Origin: Melitaea cinxia
Taxonomy: Eukaryota > Arthropoda > Insecta > Lepidoptera > Nymphalidae
Reading direction: 5' to 3'
Assembly (NCBI RefSeq): GCF_905220565.1
Contig: NC_059406.1
Span: 10,001 to 74,000, forward strand
DNA: 64,000 nucleotides
Under the pieces are notes generated by a model, which saw nothing but the letters and a program-made list of their open reading frames with translations, made no database searches and was not told where the DNA came from. This document shows positions 42,711 to 54,016 of the stretch, one piece after another (position 1 is the stretch's first letter; each line of letters begins with the position of its first letter). Both the position numbers and the translations under genes were made by a program.

Positions 42711-44857
42711 CTCAAGTCACTGCTCGGCCCATTCGTCCGACACGCCCGTGCGCACACCACACGCGGTACAGGCGCAGTGTCGCGCGCGGAGTCTGCGCGA
42801 ACGCATGTGCTCCAGATCTGTTTCTCATTCGAATCTGACCCATTTTAGCTGTCGTGAAGTAAACTGTTGAAAGAGTGATAGGATGCAAAATATTGTGATA
42901 TACTCGGAGGTCGTTTACACGTCTTTTTAGCAGAGGTACGTCTGAAATTGTTTTTAAATTGTTTCAGTCACAGTTCCAATCATTCAGGTGAAAACGTGAT
43001 TGAAATAAGAGTAGACACGTTACTAAACTTGTTTACTTATGTGACTACAAGTACTACAATAACAGACAAAAAATAGAACGACATTTTACTTACCTATTTC
43101 AGAACCTTATAGCACTGCAAAACGCTAATGTGTAGAGCTGCGGATAGACTTTCGTGTAATTATAATAGAAAGACGTTTTAATCAGTAGCTGTTTACATCA
43201 AGAGCAAACTATAGTCTTCTATCGAGGACCATACTTTATTCTTTTTTTATTTCTTCGCAACATTTTGCAATCCACCCGTTTGGAATCGTAAACGATTTGA
43301 GTGCATTTAAGTAATTATAACGGTTCACGATAATTATATAAAGCAGATAGTTTTCAATAAGGGTTGTGTTAAGATATCTCAAGAGTAACATGTTACGACT
43401 CATTATAACATTGCATTGAATTACTTATCACCTCAAGATTAAACTGACACGTTGTCTCCAACGACGAGTCTCTATAATCATTTAGAAGAAAAAAAAATAT
43501 ATATATTTGATATTGTTATTTGTAATATATTCAAAGCCTACTCCATTTCAACAAGCTCTAGATAATTAATTATGAGTTAGTACGAGCATGTATTATTTTT
43601 AAATGGTATCCACCATTAGCTAAAGGTCTAACGAATCATTGTAGAGCCGCTGGCACCCCGCCGTTTGGGGCAGGAACCGATGCTCCGTTGAAATTAATTT
43701 AATTTTATAATTAAACAAGGCGTGTAGACATTTGTCTTTATTGCATTTTTGAGTTAAGTATCCGTGGGCCGCCGCCTGGTGCGGCGCAACACGACCAAGC
43801 GAACGCTCTTTGTACTTAAATAGGAAAGAGGAATGCCGTCGGAGAGAAACCTCTCAGGTATTTAAGCAACAAATAGAAACATGCATTTTTTCAATGTACT
43901 CGCTTACACTTCTCTCATCCTACAGCTTATTGCGTGATATTTGAAAGTCGAATGTCCTTCACTAAACGGGCTTTCTAAAGCAAAATAGTTGTAATGAACA
44001 AACGTGCAAAATATCCTTCTTCACATCATTACTTTTTCCTAAATAAATTAATAGTCCTTAATCGTGTTATGGATTATTACAAGGATAGATTATAAAGTCG
44101 TGATATGTTCTGAATGAACCACTAACTGATTTATTATGGCCAAGCAAAACTATTGTACCTCGACATAAAGATTTAGCCAGTAGGTCTAATTTATTCAATA
44201 TTTATTGATGAAAGTTTATTTATTTATTCATAAGTCAACACCAACAAGTAGTACAACAACAAATACGAAATTAATAAAGTAAACATCGATATCTAGATAA
44301 TTGCCTACTTTTTAATAATAATAATAATAGTAATAATAAGATTTCAGATTTAAGATTTCAGACTAGATTTTAAGTCCATATTGGGTTAGTACAACAAAAC
44401 AACATTTAGAATAAAAAACAAAACAAAATTAAATTAAAAAATTAATAAATAAAAATAAAATTAAATAAAGTAAAAGTAAAACCAAAAACTAAAAATCAAA
44501 AAATTCAAAAATTCAAAAAATTCAAAAATGCTGTTAGTAGACAAAAAAAAAACAGAAAATTAATAAAATAAAAATAAATAACAATAATTTACAGGTGTCC
44601 TTTAGTTACTAAGCATATCGTCAACATCGAAATATTAAGTCAAATTAAAAATTGTCCATTTAGCATACAATATGAAATCTTACATTAATGTCAGAGAGCA
44701 ATATAAAAAAAGTCAAAAACATCCAAAGTTTGTTAACATTTAGTGTTAGTGTATAAATACAAATTACATTTTTACCAAATAAATTAATTCAAAAAAAAAA
44801 AATGTCAAGTTATACTTAATTTAGCAAATATTCAGATTTTAGTAACATACGCTTACG
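42711..44857. other. Gene-free DNA, A-rich toward the right
   Basis: No exon or RNA gene seen. 44,310-44,340 is an AAT microsatellite; 44,400-44,600 is an A-rich low-complexity run that may be a LINE tail. Confidence 0.5.
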
Positions 44858-45197
44858 CTTCAGCTTGTAATATCCCACTACTGGGCATAGGACTCTTTCC
44901 CCATGTAAGAGAAGGAGAGCTTAAACCACCACGCTGCTCCAATGCGGGTTGGTGGATATATTTCTCACTATGAGTAACGATCGTTATCAGGTGTACATGA
45001 TAACAACCGGGACCGATGGTTTGACGTGCTCTCCGAGGCACAGTGGGGAGACCCACAAGAACTGCACAAACACCCAGACCACGGCAAACACCTGTATGCA
45101 CAATACAAATGTTTGTCATGTGCGGGGATCGAACCCGCAACCGCCAGCGCAACAGATACAATCCATGGCTGTAACCGTTGCGCCAACGCGTTAGTAA
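44858..45197 (-). mobile_element. tRNA-derived SINE copy
   Basis: Reverse complement of the 10,101 SINE: the B box appears as GGGATCGAACC at 45,125, the A box at about 45,175 and the LINE-like tail (CTTGTAATATCCCACTACTG) at the left end. Well preserved. The 165- and 98-residue minus-strand frames across it are shadows. Confidence 0.9.
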
Positions 45198-45244
45198 CAT
45201 GGAGTATGGTGATATGATCATCATAAGTCTGAGTAGGTACATAA

Positions 45245-46597
45245 ATAATTGTGTATGCTCGCAAACGAAAAAAAAACCGACTTCAATTTCATCTACGAGT
45301 AATACAACGTAGATCGACGAAAAAATAGTCAAGTAACTACGCGTTATCAAAGATTACTCAAAAAGTAGTTATCAGATCTCGATAAAATTTACATGATAAA
45401 CATCAGCTTTCGATTAAATTAAAAATTATCAAAATCGGTACACCCAGTAAAAAGTTATTGCAGATTTTCGAGAGTTTCCCTCGATTTCTCTGGGATCCCA
45501 TCATCAGATCCTGATTTCCTTATCATGGTACCAAACTAGGGATATTCCGTTTTCAACAAAAAAAGAATTATCAAAATCGGTACATCCAGTAGAAAGTTAT
45601 GCTGTATAATACAACGTAGGTCGACGAAAAAACGTCAAGTAAAAACGCATTATTAGATATAACTCGAAAAGTAGTTGTGAGATCTCAAATAAATTCAAAT
45701 TGGACCAATTGACACACACCACTTTTCGATTAAAAAAAATTGTGGAAATCGGTCCACCCGGTCAAAAGTTCTGATGTAACATGCATAAAAATAATTGTGT
45801 TTGCTCGCAAACGAAAAAAAAACCGACTTCAATTACATCGACGAGTAATACAACGTAGATCGACGCAAAAATAGTCAAGTAACTACGCGTTATCAAAGAT
45901 TACTCAAAAAGTAGTAATCAGATCTCAATAAAATTTATATGTGACCACATGACAAACATCACCTATCGATTAAATTAAAAATTATCAAAATCGGTACACC
46001 CAGTAAAAAGTTATTGCGGATTTTCAAGAAGTTCCCTTGATTTCTCTGGGATCCCATGATCAGATCTTGGTTTCCTTATCATGGTACTAAGCTAGGGATA
46101 TCTTCTTTCCAACAAAAAAAAGAATTATCAAAATCGGTACACCCAGTAAAAAGTTATTGCGGATTTTCAAGAGTTTCCCTCGATTTCTCTGGGATCCCAT
46201 CACCAGATCCTGGTTTCCTTATCATGGAACTAAATTTGGGATATCCTCTTTCCAACAAAAAAAGAATTATCAAAATCGGTACATCCAGTAGAAAGTTATG
46301 CGGTGTAACACAATGTAGGTCGACGAAAAAAGCGTCAAGTAAAAACGCATTATTAGATATAACTCGAAAAGTAGTTGTTAGATCTCAAATAAATTTAAAT
46401 GGGACCAATTGGCACACACCACCTTTCGATTAAAATAAAATTTGTCGAAATCGGTCCACACGATCAAAAGTTCTGATGTAACATACATAAAAAAAAAAAA
46501 AAAAAAATACAGTCGAATTGAGAACCTCCTCCTTTTTTGGAAGTCGGTTAAAAATACAGTCGAATTGAGAACCTCCTCCTTTTTTGGAAGTCGGTTA
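45245..46597 (-). mobile_element. Two DINE/HINE-like copies in tandem
   Basis: 45,245-45,790 is a copy that stops at the A/T tract next to GTAACATGCATAAAAA. At 45,791 the hairpin end of a second, full copy begins with no spacer and runs to 46,597. The head of the second copy (ACAGTCGAATTGAGAACCTC to AAGTCGGTTAAAA) is duplicated (46,508-46,597). An extra internal module in the second copy shows the units also expand internally. Confidence 0.85.
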
Positions 46598-46876
46598 AAA
46601 AAGTAATAATATACACATGTCAAAGTGTTAAATGTCATTGCTATTAATAAAATACACTGTTGTTTTTTTCTTAAAGTACCTTAAATTATCACCAAAACTG
46701 TCGAGGCCAGGACCGTCTGCTTCTTTTAAAATTATGTATTTTTTAAAGTAAAGGGTTATCGATTGGTTATTTTAGTGTTATGGTGTAGTTACTGTGCGTC
46801 TTTATATACGTGTGTATATATGAGTGTTTAATTGTATTACAATGCTCCCGAGTAGAAATTTTTTCGTCTTCCTTAG
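46598..46876. other. AT-rich spacer
   Basis: Nothing recognised. Confidence 0.4.
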
Positions 46877-47029
46877 AAGGACCGGACCAGGCATACCTGA
46901 TCAGGACTAGATAAGGCATGTAACGCAGATGATTGGCCTGGACCTGATCAGGATGAGATGAGATTTCCTGATCGGGTCCAGATCAGAAAATCTCCTCTCA
47001 TCCTGATCAGCCGGTTCGGTCCGGTCCTT
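46877..47029. repeat. Small nested palindromic element
   Basis: Outer arms AAGGACCGGACC (46,877-46,888) and GGTCCGGTCCTT (47,018-47,029) are perfect 12-bp inverted repeats. Inside, 46,944-46,966 and 46,988-47,010 form a 23-bp inverted repeat with one mismatch, and CTGATCAG palindromes recur. Probably a tiny MITE or foldback; no coding potential. Confidence 0.8.
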
Positions 47030-47206
47030 TTAAAAAACACGAATTAATGTATATTCTTGAAAAAATTGTTTAACAAAAAAAAAAAAGCGAATTGATATTA
47101 TAAATATGTTACTTAACATAATTATTATGATATTTATTTCCGTTTATTTTTTTAATGTATTATTTATTTGTGTTTTTACTTTAAATATTAATTATTTTTA
47201 TTTATT

Positions 47207-48009
47207 TTTAACCGACTTCAAAAAAAGGAGGAGGTTCTCAATTCGACTGTATTTTTTAACCGACTTCCAAAAAAGGAGGAGGTTCTCAATTCGACTGTAT
47301 TTTTTTTTTTTTTATGTATGTTACATCAGAACTTTTGGCTGGGTGGAGCGATTTCGACAAATTTTCTTTTAATCGAAAGGTGGTGTGTGCCAATTGGTCC
47401 CATTTAAATTTATTTGAGATCTAACAACTACTTTTCGAGCTATATCTAATAATGCGTTTTTACTTGACGCTTTTTTCGTCGACCTACGTTGTATTATACC
47501 ACATAACTTTCTAATGGATGTATCGATTTTGACAATTCTTTTTTTGTTGGAAAGGAGATATCCCAAGTTTAGTACTATGACAAGGAAACCAGGATTTGAT
47601 GATGGGATCCCAGAGAAATTGATGGGAATTCTTGAAAATTCGCAATAACTTTTTACTAGGTGTACCGATTTTGATAATTCTTCTTTTGTTGGAAAGAAGA
47701 TATCCCTAGTTTAGTACCATGATAGGGAAACCAGGATCTGATGATGGGATCTCAGAGAAATCGAGGGAACTTCTTGAAGATCCGCAATAACTTTTTACTT
47801 GGTGTACCGATTTTAATAATTTTTAATTTAATCGAAAGCTGATGTTTGTCATGTGGTCACATATAAATTTTATTGAGATCTGATAACTACTTTTGGAGTA
47901 ATCTTTGATAACGCGCAGTTACTTGACTATTTTTTCGTCTATCTACGTTGTACTACTCGTCGATGTAATTGAAGTCGGTTTTTTTTCGTTTGCGAGCAAA
48001 CACAATTAT
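47207..48009 (+). mobile_element. DINE/HINE-like copy with duplicated head and module
   Basis: The head TTTTTAACCGACTTC...TCGACTGTATT occurs twice (47,207 and 47,252). Two copies of the TTGGAAAGGAGATATCCC module follow before the last module and the terminal hairpin at about 47,990-48,003. Confidence 0.85.
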
Positions 48010-48011
48010 TT

Positions 48012-48709
48012 TAATGTATGTTACATCAGAACTTTTGACCGTGTGAACCGATTTCGACAAAAATTTTTTTAATCGAAAGGTGGCGTGTGCCAATTGGTCC
48101 CATTTAAATTTATTTGAGATCTAACAATTACTTTTCGAGTTATATCTAATAATGCGTTTTTACTTGACGCTTTTTTCGTCGACCTACGTTGTATTATACC
48201 GCATAACTTTCTACTGAATGTACCTGATATTAATAATTCTTTTTTTGCTGGAAAAGAGATATCCCTAGTTTAGTACTATGATAAGGAAACTAGGATCTGA
48301 TGATAGAATCTCAGAGAAATCGAGGGAAACTGTTAAAAATCCGCAATAACTTTTTACTGGGTGTACCGATTTTGATAATTCTTTTTTTGTTGGAAAGAAG
48401 ATATCCTTAGTTTAGTACCATGATAAGGAAACCAAGATCTGATAATGGGATCCCAGAGAAATCGAGGGAACTTCTTGAAAATCCGCAATAACTTTTTACT
48501 GGGTGTACCGATTTTAATAATTTTTAATTTAATCGAAAGCTGATGTTTGTCATGTGGTCACATATAAATTTCATGGAGATCTGATAACTACTTTTTGAGT
48601 AATCTTTGATAACGCGCAGTTACTTGAGTATTTTTTCGTCGATGTACGTTGTATTACTCGTCGATGTAATTGAAGTCGGTTTTTTTCGTTTGCGAGCAAA
48701 CATAATTAT
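48012..48709 (+). mobile_element. Head-truncated DINE/HINE-like copy in tandem
   Basis: Begins at AATGTATGTTACATCAGAAC, exactly where the poly-T tract normally ends, directly after the preceding copy, and ends GTTTGCGAGCAAACATAATT. With 47,207-48,009 it forms a head-to-tail array. The mariner starts 6 bp further on. Confidence 0.85.
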
Positions 48710-48715
48710 ATACTA

Positions 48716-50009
48716 ACACGTGGTTCAATAAGTCCTGAGACTAAGTACTAAAAAAAGGTCTTTTTTATAAAATTAATTTTTATTCATTAACATAGTCTCC
48801 TCCAAGAGCGATACAGTCCCTCCAACGCTTTTCTAACTTTTCTATCCCATGTGTGTAGAACTATTTGTCTTTGGCTTCAAAATAAGCCTCCGTTGCTGCG
48901 ATAACTTCACTATTTGAGTCAAATTTCTTACCCTGAAGCATTTTTTTGAGGTCTGCAAACAGCCAGTAATCGCTGGGGGCCAAGTCTGGCGAATAAGGGG
49001 GATGAGGAAGCAATTCAAAGCCCAATTCGTTAATTTTGGCCATCGTTCTCACGGACTTGTGACAAGGCGCGTTATCCTGGTGAAACACCACTTTCTTTTT
49101 GTTCATGTGAGGCTGTTTATCCGCAATTTCGTACTTCAATCGCTCCAATAAGCACATGTAATAGTCACTATTTATATTTTGCCCCTTTTCAAGGTAGTCG
49201 ATGAAAAGTATTCCATGCGCATCCAAAAATATAGACGCCATAACCTTACCGGCCGATTTCTGAGTCTTTGGACGCTTCGGGCGGCTTTCACCAGCCGCTC
49301 TCCACTCCGCTGCCTGCCGATTGGATTCCGGAGTGAAATGGTATATCCAGGTTTCATCCATTGTTACATACCGACGTAAAAAATCCTTTTTATTATGATT
49401 CATCAGCGCCAAACATCGCTCTGAATCATTGATACGTTGTTCCTTTTGAGTAGTTGTAAGCAAACGCGGCACCCACTTAGAAAAAAGCTTTTTCATGGCC
49501 AAATTTTTATGTAAAATAGTGAAAACACTACCAGCTGAAATCTTCACTATCTCGGCTATCTCTCGCACTTTTACCTTCCGATCTTCCAATACGATTTTGA
49601 GGACTTGCTTAATATTTTGTTGAGTCACTGCTTCATTTGGACGACCTGAACGTTCCCCATCATTGGTGTCCATGCGACCGCGTTTGAAGTCGGCATACCA
49701 CCGACAAATGGTTGCTTTAGAGGGAGCTGATCCTGCATAACATTTTATAAGCCATTGCTGTGCTTCAACGGTATTTTTTCCCATTAAAAAACAATGTTTT
49801 ATCAACACGCGAAACTCGTTTTTTTCCATTGTATCGAAATTACAACCGTAGCGTCACTTAAATGTTTCAAAATCAATAATTTTATTGTTCCATTTTTAAA
49901 AATTTGACACATATTCTTGTATTGATAGCCAGTACTTTTTAAAAATCAAAAGAGTTTTTAATATATGCGCCATTTCCAGCTTAGTCTTGGAACTTATTGA
50001 ACGATCTAG
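48716..50009 (-). mobile_element. Mariner transposon, nearly intact
   Basis: 1,294 bp bounded by imperfect ~27-bp TIRs (core GTTCAATAAG; left 48,716, right ending 50,009) and TA on both sides (48,714-48,715; 50,010-50,011). On the minus strand the transposase frame starts at 49,829 and encodes paired helix-turn-helix DNA-binding motifs and a D,D34D catalytic domain: VTMDETWIYHF (about 156), HQDNAPCHKS (about 251), YSPDLAPSDYWLF (about 286, exactly 34 residues between the last two Asp). The frame stops at a TAG at 48,861-48,863; mariner-like sequence continues beyond it for about 26 codons, so this is a premature stop near the C-terminus. One substitution apart from a complete frame; activity unknown. 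Confidence 0.95.
48861..49829 (-). CDS. Mariner transposase, C-terminally truncated by one stop
   Basis: Single-exon DDE transposase of the Tc1/mariner superfamily (mariner clade by D,D34D). It would cut and paste its own element at TA sites in the nucleus. 322 residues before the TAG, versus about 345 usual for mariners. N-terminal helix-turn-helix (RVLIKHCFLMGKNTVEAQQW...ICRWYADFKRG), the linker with SGRP, and all three catalytic Asp are present. No frameshift seen. The lost tail is short, so partial activity cannot be excluded. Confidence 0.9.
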   Translation of the reverse strand: MEKNEFRVLIKHCFLMGKNTVEAQQWLIKCYAGSAPSKATICRWYADFKRGRMDTNDGERSGRPNEAVTQQNIKQVLKIVLEDRKVKVREIAEIVKISAGSVFTILHKNLAMKKLFSKWVPRLLTTTQKEQRINDSERCLALMNHNKKDFLRRYVTMDETWIYHFTPESNRQAAEWRAAGESRPKRPKTQKSAGKVMASIFLDAHGILFIDYLEKGQNINSDYYMCLLERLKYEIADKQPHMNKKKVVFHQDNAPCHKSVRTMAKINELGFELLPHPPYSPDLAPSDYWLFADLKKMLQGKKFDSNSEVIAATEAYFEAKDK

Positions 50010-50067
50010 TATGTAATGATGATAATGCGTTGACTATATTACTATACATATAATGCGTTACTACTAC

Positions 50068-50657
50068 TTTTTAACCGACTTCCAAAAAGGAGGAGGTTCT
50101 CAATTCGACTGTATTTTTCTTATGTATCTTACTTCAGAACTTTTAACTGGGTGGACCGATTTCGACAAAAAAAATTTAATCGAAAGGTGATGAGTGTCAT
50201 TTGGTCTCATTTAAATTTATTTGAGTACTTTTCGAGTTATATCTAATAATGCGTTTTTACTTACGCTTTTTTCGTCAACCTACGTTGTATACGACATAAC
50301 TTTTTACTGGATGTACCGATTTTGATAATTCTTTTTTTTGTTGGAAAGGAGATATCCCTAGTTTGGTACCATGATAATGAAACCAGTATTTGATGATAGG
50401 ATCCCAGAGAAATCGAGGGAAACTCTCGAAAATCCGCATAACTTTTTACTGGGTGTACCGATTTTGATAATTTTTAATTTAATCGAAAGCTGATGTTTAT
50501 CATGTGGTCACGTTTGTATTTCATAGAGATCTGATTACAACTTTTGGAGTAATCTTTTGATAATGCGTATTTACTTGACTATTTTTTCGTCTACCTACGT
50601 TGTGTTGCTTGTCGATGTAATTGAAGTCGATTTTTTTTCGTTTGCGTGCAAAGATTA
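50068..50657 (+). mobile_element. DINE/HINE-like copy
   Basis: Head TTTAACCGACTTCCAAAAAG, tail GAAGTCGATTTTTTTTCG then GTTTGCGTGCAAAG (hairpin with changes). One module carries a deletion. It lies 57 bp right of the mariner. Confidence 0.85.
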
Positions 50658-53178
50658 TACTTTGTATACGCACGTCTTCACGTAAGCACATATATATGGA
50701 AAGTCACTTTTGATTATTTGTATTAGTTCTATAACTATGGATTAACTTTGTAACATCGAAAAAAAAGTTATTTTTTAGGTACTTATCTAACTTAGTATTT
50801 CAAAATCGGTTAATCTATTTCGACGATAATACATAGTTATCGTAATGGCTTATGAATAAAACGCTCTCGAATTATCGCTACATTGCACTAATATGTCAAC
50901 GAAGATTTTGAAGTAGTAGCGGAGAAATTAAAACCAAATGTTCCACCAAAAATAGACGCGACCATTCCGGCGCCCATGATCCGCGTAATGATCCTGTCAA
51001 GTGTCACCGCTGTCAGCGAGCGTGACGCTCCGCTCATGGCTAGGCGACAACGCCAAGCGAACGATTTAAAATTATACTTTTAGTATTATAATATTTACTC
51101 AAATAGCTAAGATAATGAAAAATGACTTCCTTCCACTCAAAAATAGAATCGGTTCGCTAAACGGTCTCAGGTCCAGATTCCTCTTCCGACCGCTGCAAGA
51201 CGATACGAACGTGAATCACGTCGGTTTCACGTGACACGTGACATTATTTTGCTTCATTACATGAGACATTTTAACATTTACGAATGAGCTACGACTCCAG
51301 CTCCGTACCGCCCACTCCGCCAGCTTAAGTGAACATAAAGACATGTGCGACGTGAACAAAAGTACCTAATAGTATATTATACAATATCATCTTATCTTTG
51401 TGCCTTTGATACCAAAGCAAGCGGACCAGCGTGCTTAAAACAATCCCTCTATTATTTTCCACTCTATTATGTACAGATATTAAAGACTCAATTATTTGGC
51501 AATTGTATAGTCCACTAATAAATTCATATTAAATAATATTGCATTTAAGTGGCACGGCTTGTCCGATGGTCAACGTGGAAATGCAAGCGTTTGTGAAATT
51601 CCTCATCCCGCGGCTGTCAGGCGACGCGGCGGTGACGACACGGTGACACGAGCGCGCGCAGCTGTGCCGTGGCCCGCGTCACCTCCGCGCGGTGTTCCGG
51701 ACGCGCTATTTGCGGCGGCGCGCGAATAGCACGCGCAGACCTCTGCCTGCCGCAGACCCTCCGGGCTGGTCACGTACGCCCTTTCCGCCTTCGAGCTCCT
51801 GTAATTTAGTGTTTTGTATAATCGAACTAATTATCTTAAAATTATTATTGTAATTATTTTATAACTAAGCGCTGCTCACACTTTTTACGACTTTCCGATT
51901 ACGCATCGTAAAAGAGAGTGAGATGAAATAAAGATTGTCCATATGACTGGAGCGGTTACATTTTTCTCAGCTCGGAGTTTCTTTGTGGAGTTTGGTGTCG
52001 ATAGCCAGGCCGGCGCGAGCGGCGCCGGCGAGTGGTGTAAATCACGGCGCGCGGGAAGATCAAAGTGCTTTCTTACGACCGTTAAAGAGCTCGGACTTTG
52101 TGCCCACTTTGTGCACAAGTACGCGTTTAATTAGTTATACACCGCGAGAGAATACGCCGAGACCACTTTACGACTTATAGGGAAATTCAGAATGTGCTCG
52201 TATTTACGACTTACGCATAAGTGAGTTTCTAGCTAACCACCACAAAACAAATTAGTTAATTATTTAAAGTTTTGTAGAACATTGTCAATGAGTGAGTTTA
52301 TTATCATATATCGATAAGCTACTCAATATTTACTTGATATATCTTTCCAAGAACGTAGGGATTGATTAAATAAAGTAGTACTATAAAACGGTGTAGTTGT
52401 TTGTCTTTTTCAAAATATAACGTTCGTATGTCACGGGCGTATGCTATACACGATAAGTCTTCTCAACTCTTCAATTACCATCATATGGACGTTCCTCTTC
52501 TTCTGCTTGGCATTATTGATCCTAGCTTTTATTGCCAGAGTCAGCCGTCCAACTAAAACTTTTCCAGTTTGCACGATCTTTTGCATCGTTCTGGGTTAGA
52601 CCATTGGCTCTCATTTCCAAACAATATCTCAATGTTTATAACGTAAAATAAAAATGACCTATTTAATAAGTACACTGCTAGTAAACAATGGCAGTTCATA
52701 AAACGTTCCTGAGTCTGACTCACCATTGGCTCGTTTTATCTTATTCTTAAAATTATTATTTTTTATAAAAGTTGATTTCTAGCTGAACATGTAAATAAAG
52801 GATGCCACCTCTCCCCGCGGCGAAGGCGCGTGTCCTCGCGCGCACATTCCGCGGCTCGCGTCCTGTCCATCTCCTCCGTGCACATTTGTCCATATTCTTG
52901 TTCGAACGTTTCTTCGCTTTCTTCTCTCAAGTAACTGTCACTGTGAACGTGGTGCTCGTCGAATTGTTAATTATAAGTTTGTCATAACGTGTTCCCATTT
53001 CAACACCGGCAGTGATTTTACGGCTATAATAAAAGTTGGTACTTAAACGATGAATAATTATAATCATTCAAATTTATTCGACCATTAAAGCCAAGTCACT
53101 GCGCACACAGGGATCCGTGTGGGAAAATTGATAAACACGAGCACGTTGGCGAGCTCGTTTAGATATATATGTATTATA
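50658..53178. other. Largely unique DNA with GC-rich patches
   Basis: 51,590-51,800 is strongly GC-rich (GCGGCTGTCAGGCGACGCGG and following) and 51,990-52,080 and 52,800-52,880 are moderately so. These could be upstream exons or promoter of the gene whose signal-peptide exon is at 53,827, but no splice-bounded coding exon could be confirmed. Confidence 0.4.
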
Positions 53179-53179
53179 T

Positions 53180-53740
53180 TATGTTGACGATGCGCTGGCG
53201 CAGCCGTCGCGGTACTGTATGTTGCCCTGGCGGTCGCGGGTTCGATTCCCGCACATGTTAACGCTTACATTGGCCATATATATGTTTGTTGTGGTGATCT
53301 GGACATTTGTGTATGTTTCCGGATCCCCTCAGGAGAAAATCCTACTGAGGTCCGTTGAGCGTGAAGTGTTTGTTTTATTTATTTACGTTGCGCCTCCGCG
53401 ATCTTGGCGTGCAGTTTACAGTATGACATGTTACTATAAACTTTACGACTTAAAGTGTAACATAGATATTGATGCACGTGAAATTAAATTAATTAAATGA
53501 ACTGTGATTGTCACAAAATACTGTTACTGTAATTCTTGTATCGTATATACCTAATGTTGTGTAAAAAAAAACAACAAAGTTTGTATTGTTTGTACAATTT
53601 TAAAATTTGCCCAATTAATATTTGTCAGAAGTAATAAGTAAAAACTTAATTGGCTTATGAATTTTCTAGTTTGTAAGAATCATATGTGTAATTACAAGCT
53701 GTATGTTTTCTTCATAAATAAAATAAACTAAAAATAAAGT
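53180..53740 (+). mobile_element. tRNA-derived SINE (third family) with long body
   Basis: Head with A-box-like GCGCTGGCGCAG and perfect B box GGTTCGATTCC (53,230-53,240), body GGCCATATATATGTTTGTTG. From 53,590 the segment TTTGCCCAATTAATATTTGT to TTCTTCATAAATAAAATAA is shared with 61,510-61,770 and may be its 3' half or a separate repeat. Confidence 0.65.
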
Positions 53741-53826
53741 TTTATTATGTTAGACATTTAACAGTATGGCTGTATGAATTATGCATCTGAGATTTTAACG
53801 TTGACCCTTTTATCTTCTTCTTGCAG

Positions 53827-54016
53827 ATGCGTAAAGTTCGCGACTCAATCGACACGAAATGCCATTGACGATGTGTTTGACAAAACTAAGTGCAGTGCAA
53901 ATTGTTTAGTGTGAAGTGCGTTTGCTCGTGTGTGTGGACATTCATACACTGTGTTGCACACAGGATGTGTGTGTGCGTGCTGCTGCTGCTGTTCGCTGCG
54001 CTTCCAGCGCTCGCTG
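53827..54016 (+). CDS. 5' exon encoding a signal peptide (gene unknown)
   Basis: Acceptor TCTTCTTGCAG precedes an exon whose first 138 bases are 5' UTR with a short upstream ORF (ATGCGTAAAG..., 13 codons). The ATG at 53,965 opens MCVCVLLLLFAALPALA, a textbook signal peptide: Cys/Val start, Leu4 hydrophobic core, Ala-x-Ala cleavage site. It ends after one further base at a GT donor (GGTACAGTA, 54,017). The rest of the protein must follow in phase 1 after a long intron; no matching exon was recognised up to 64 kb. Secreted or membrane protein of unknown identity. The donor is only moderately good, so some doubt remains. Confidence 0.55.

Noticed and set aside
46056..46433. 125-residue open frame
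   Set aside because: It lies in a DINE/HINE-like repeat; similar frames recur in the copies at 4.3, 7.8 and 47.4 kb with shifting starts and no protein domain.
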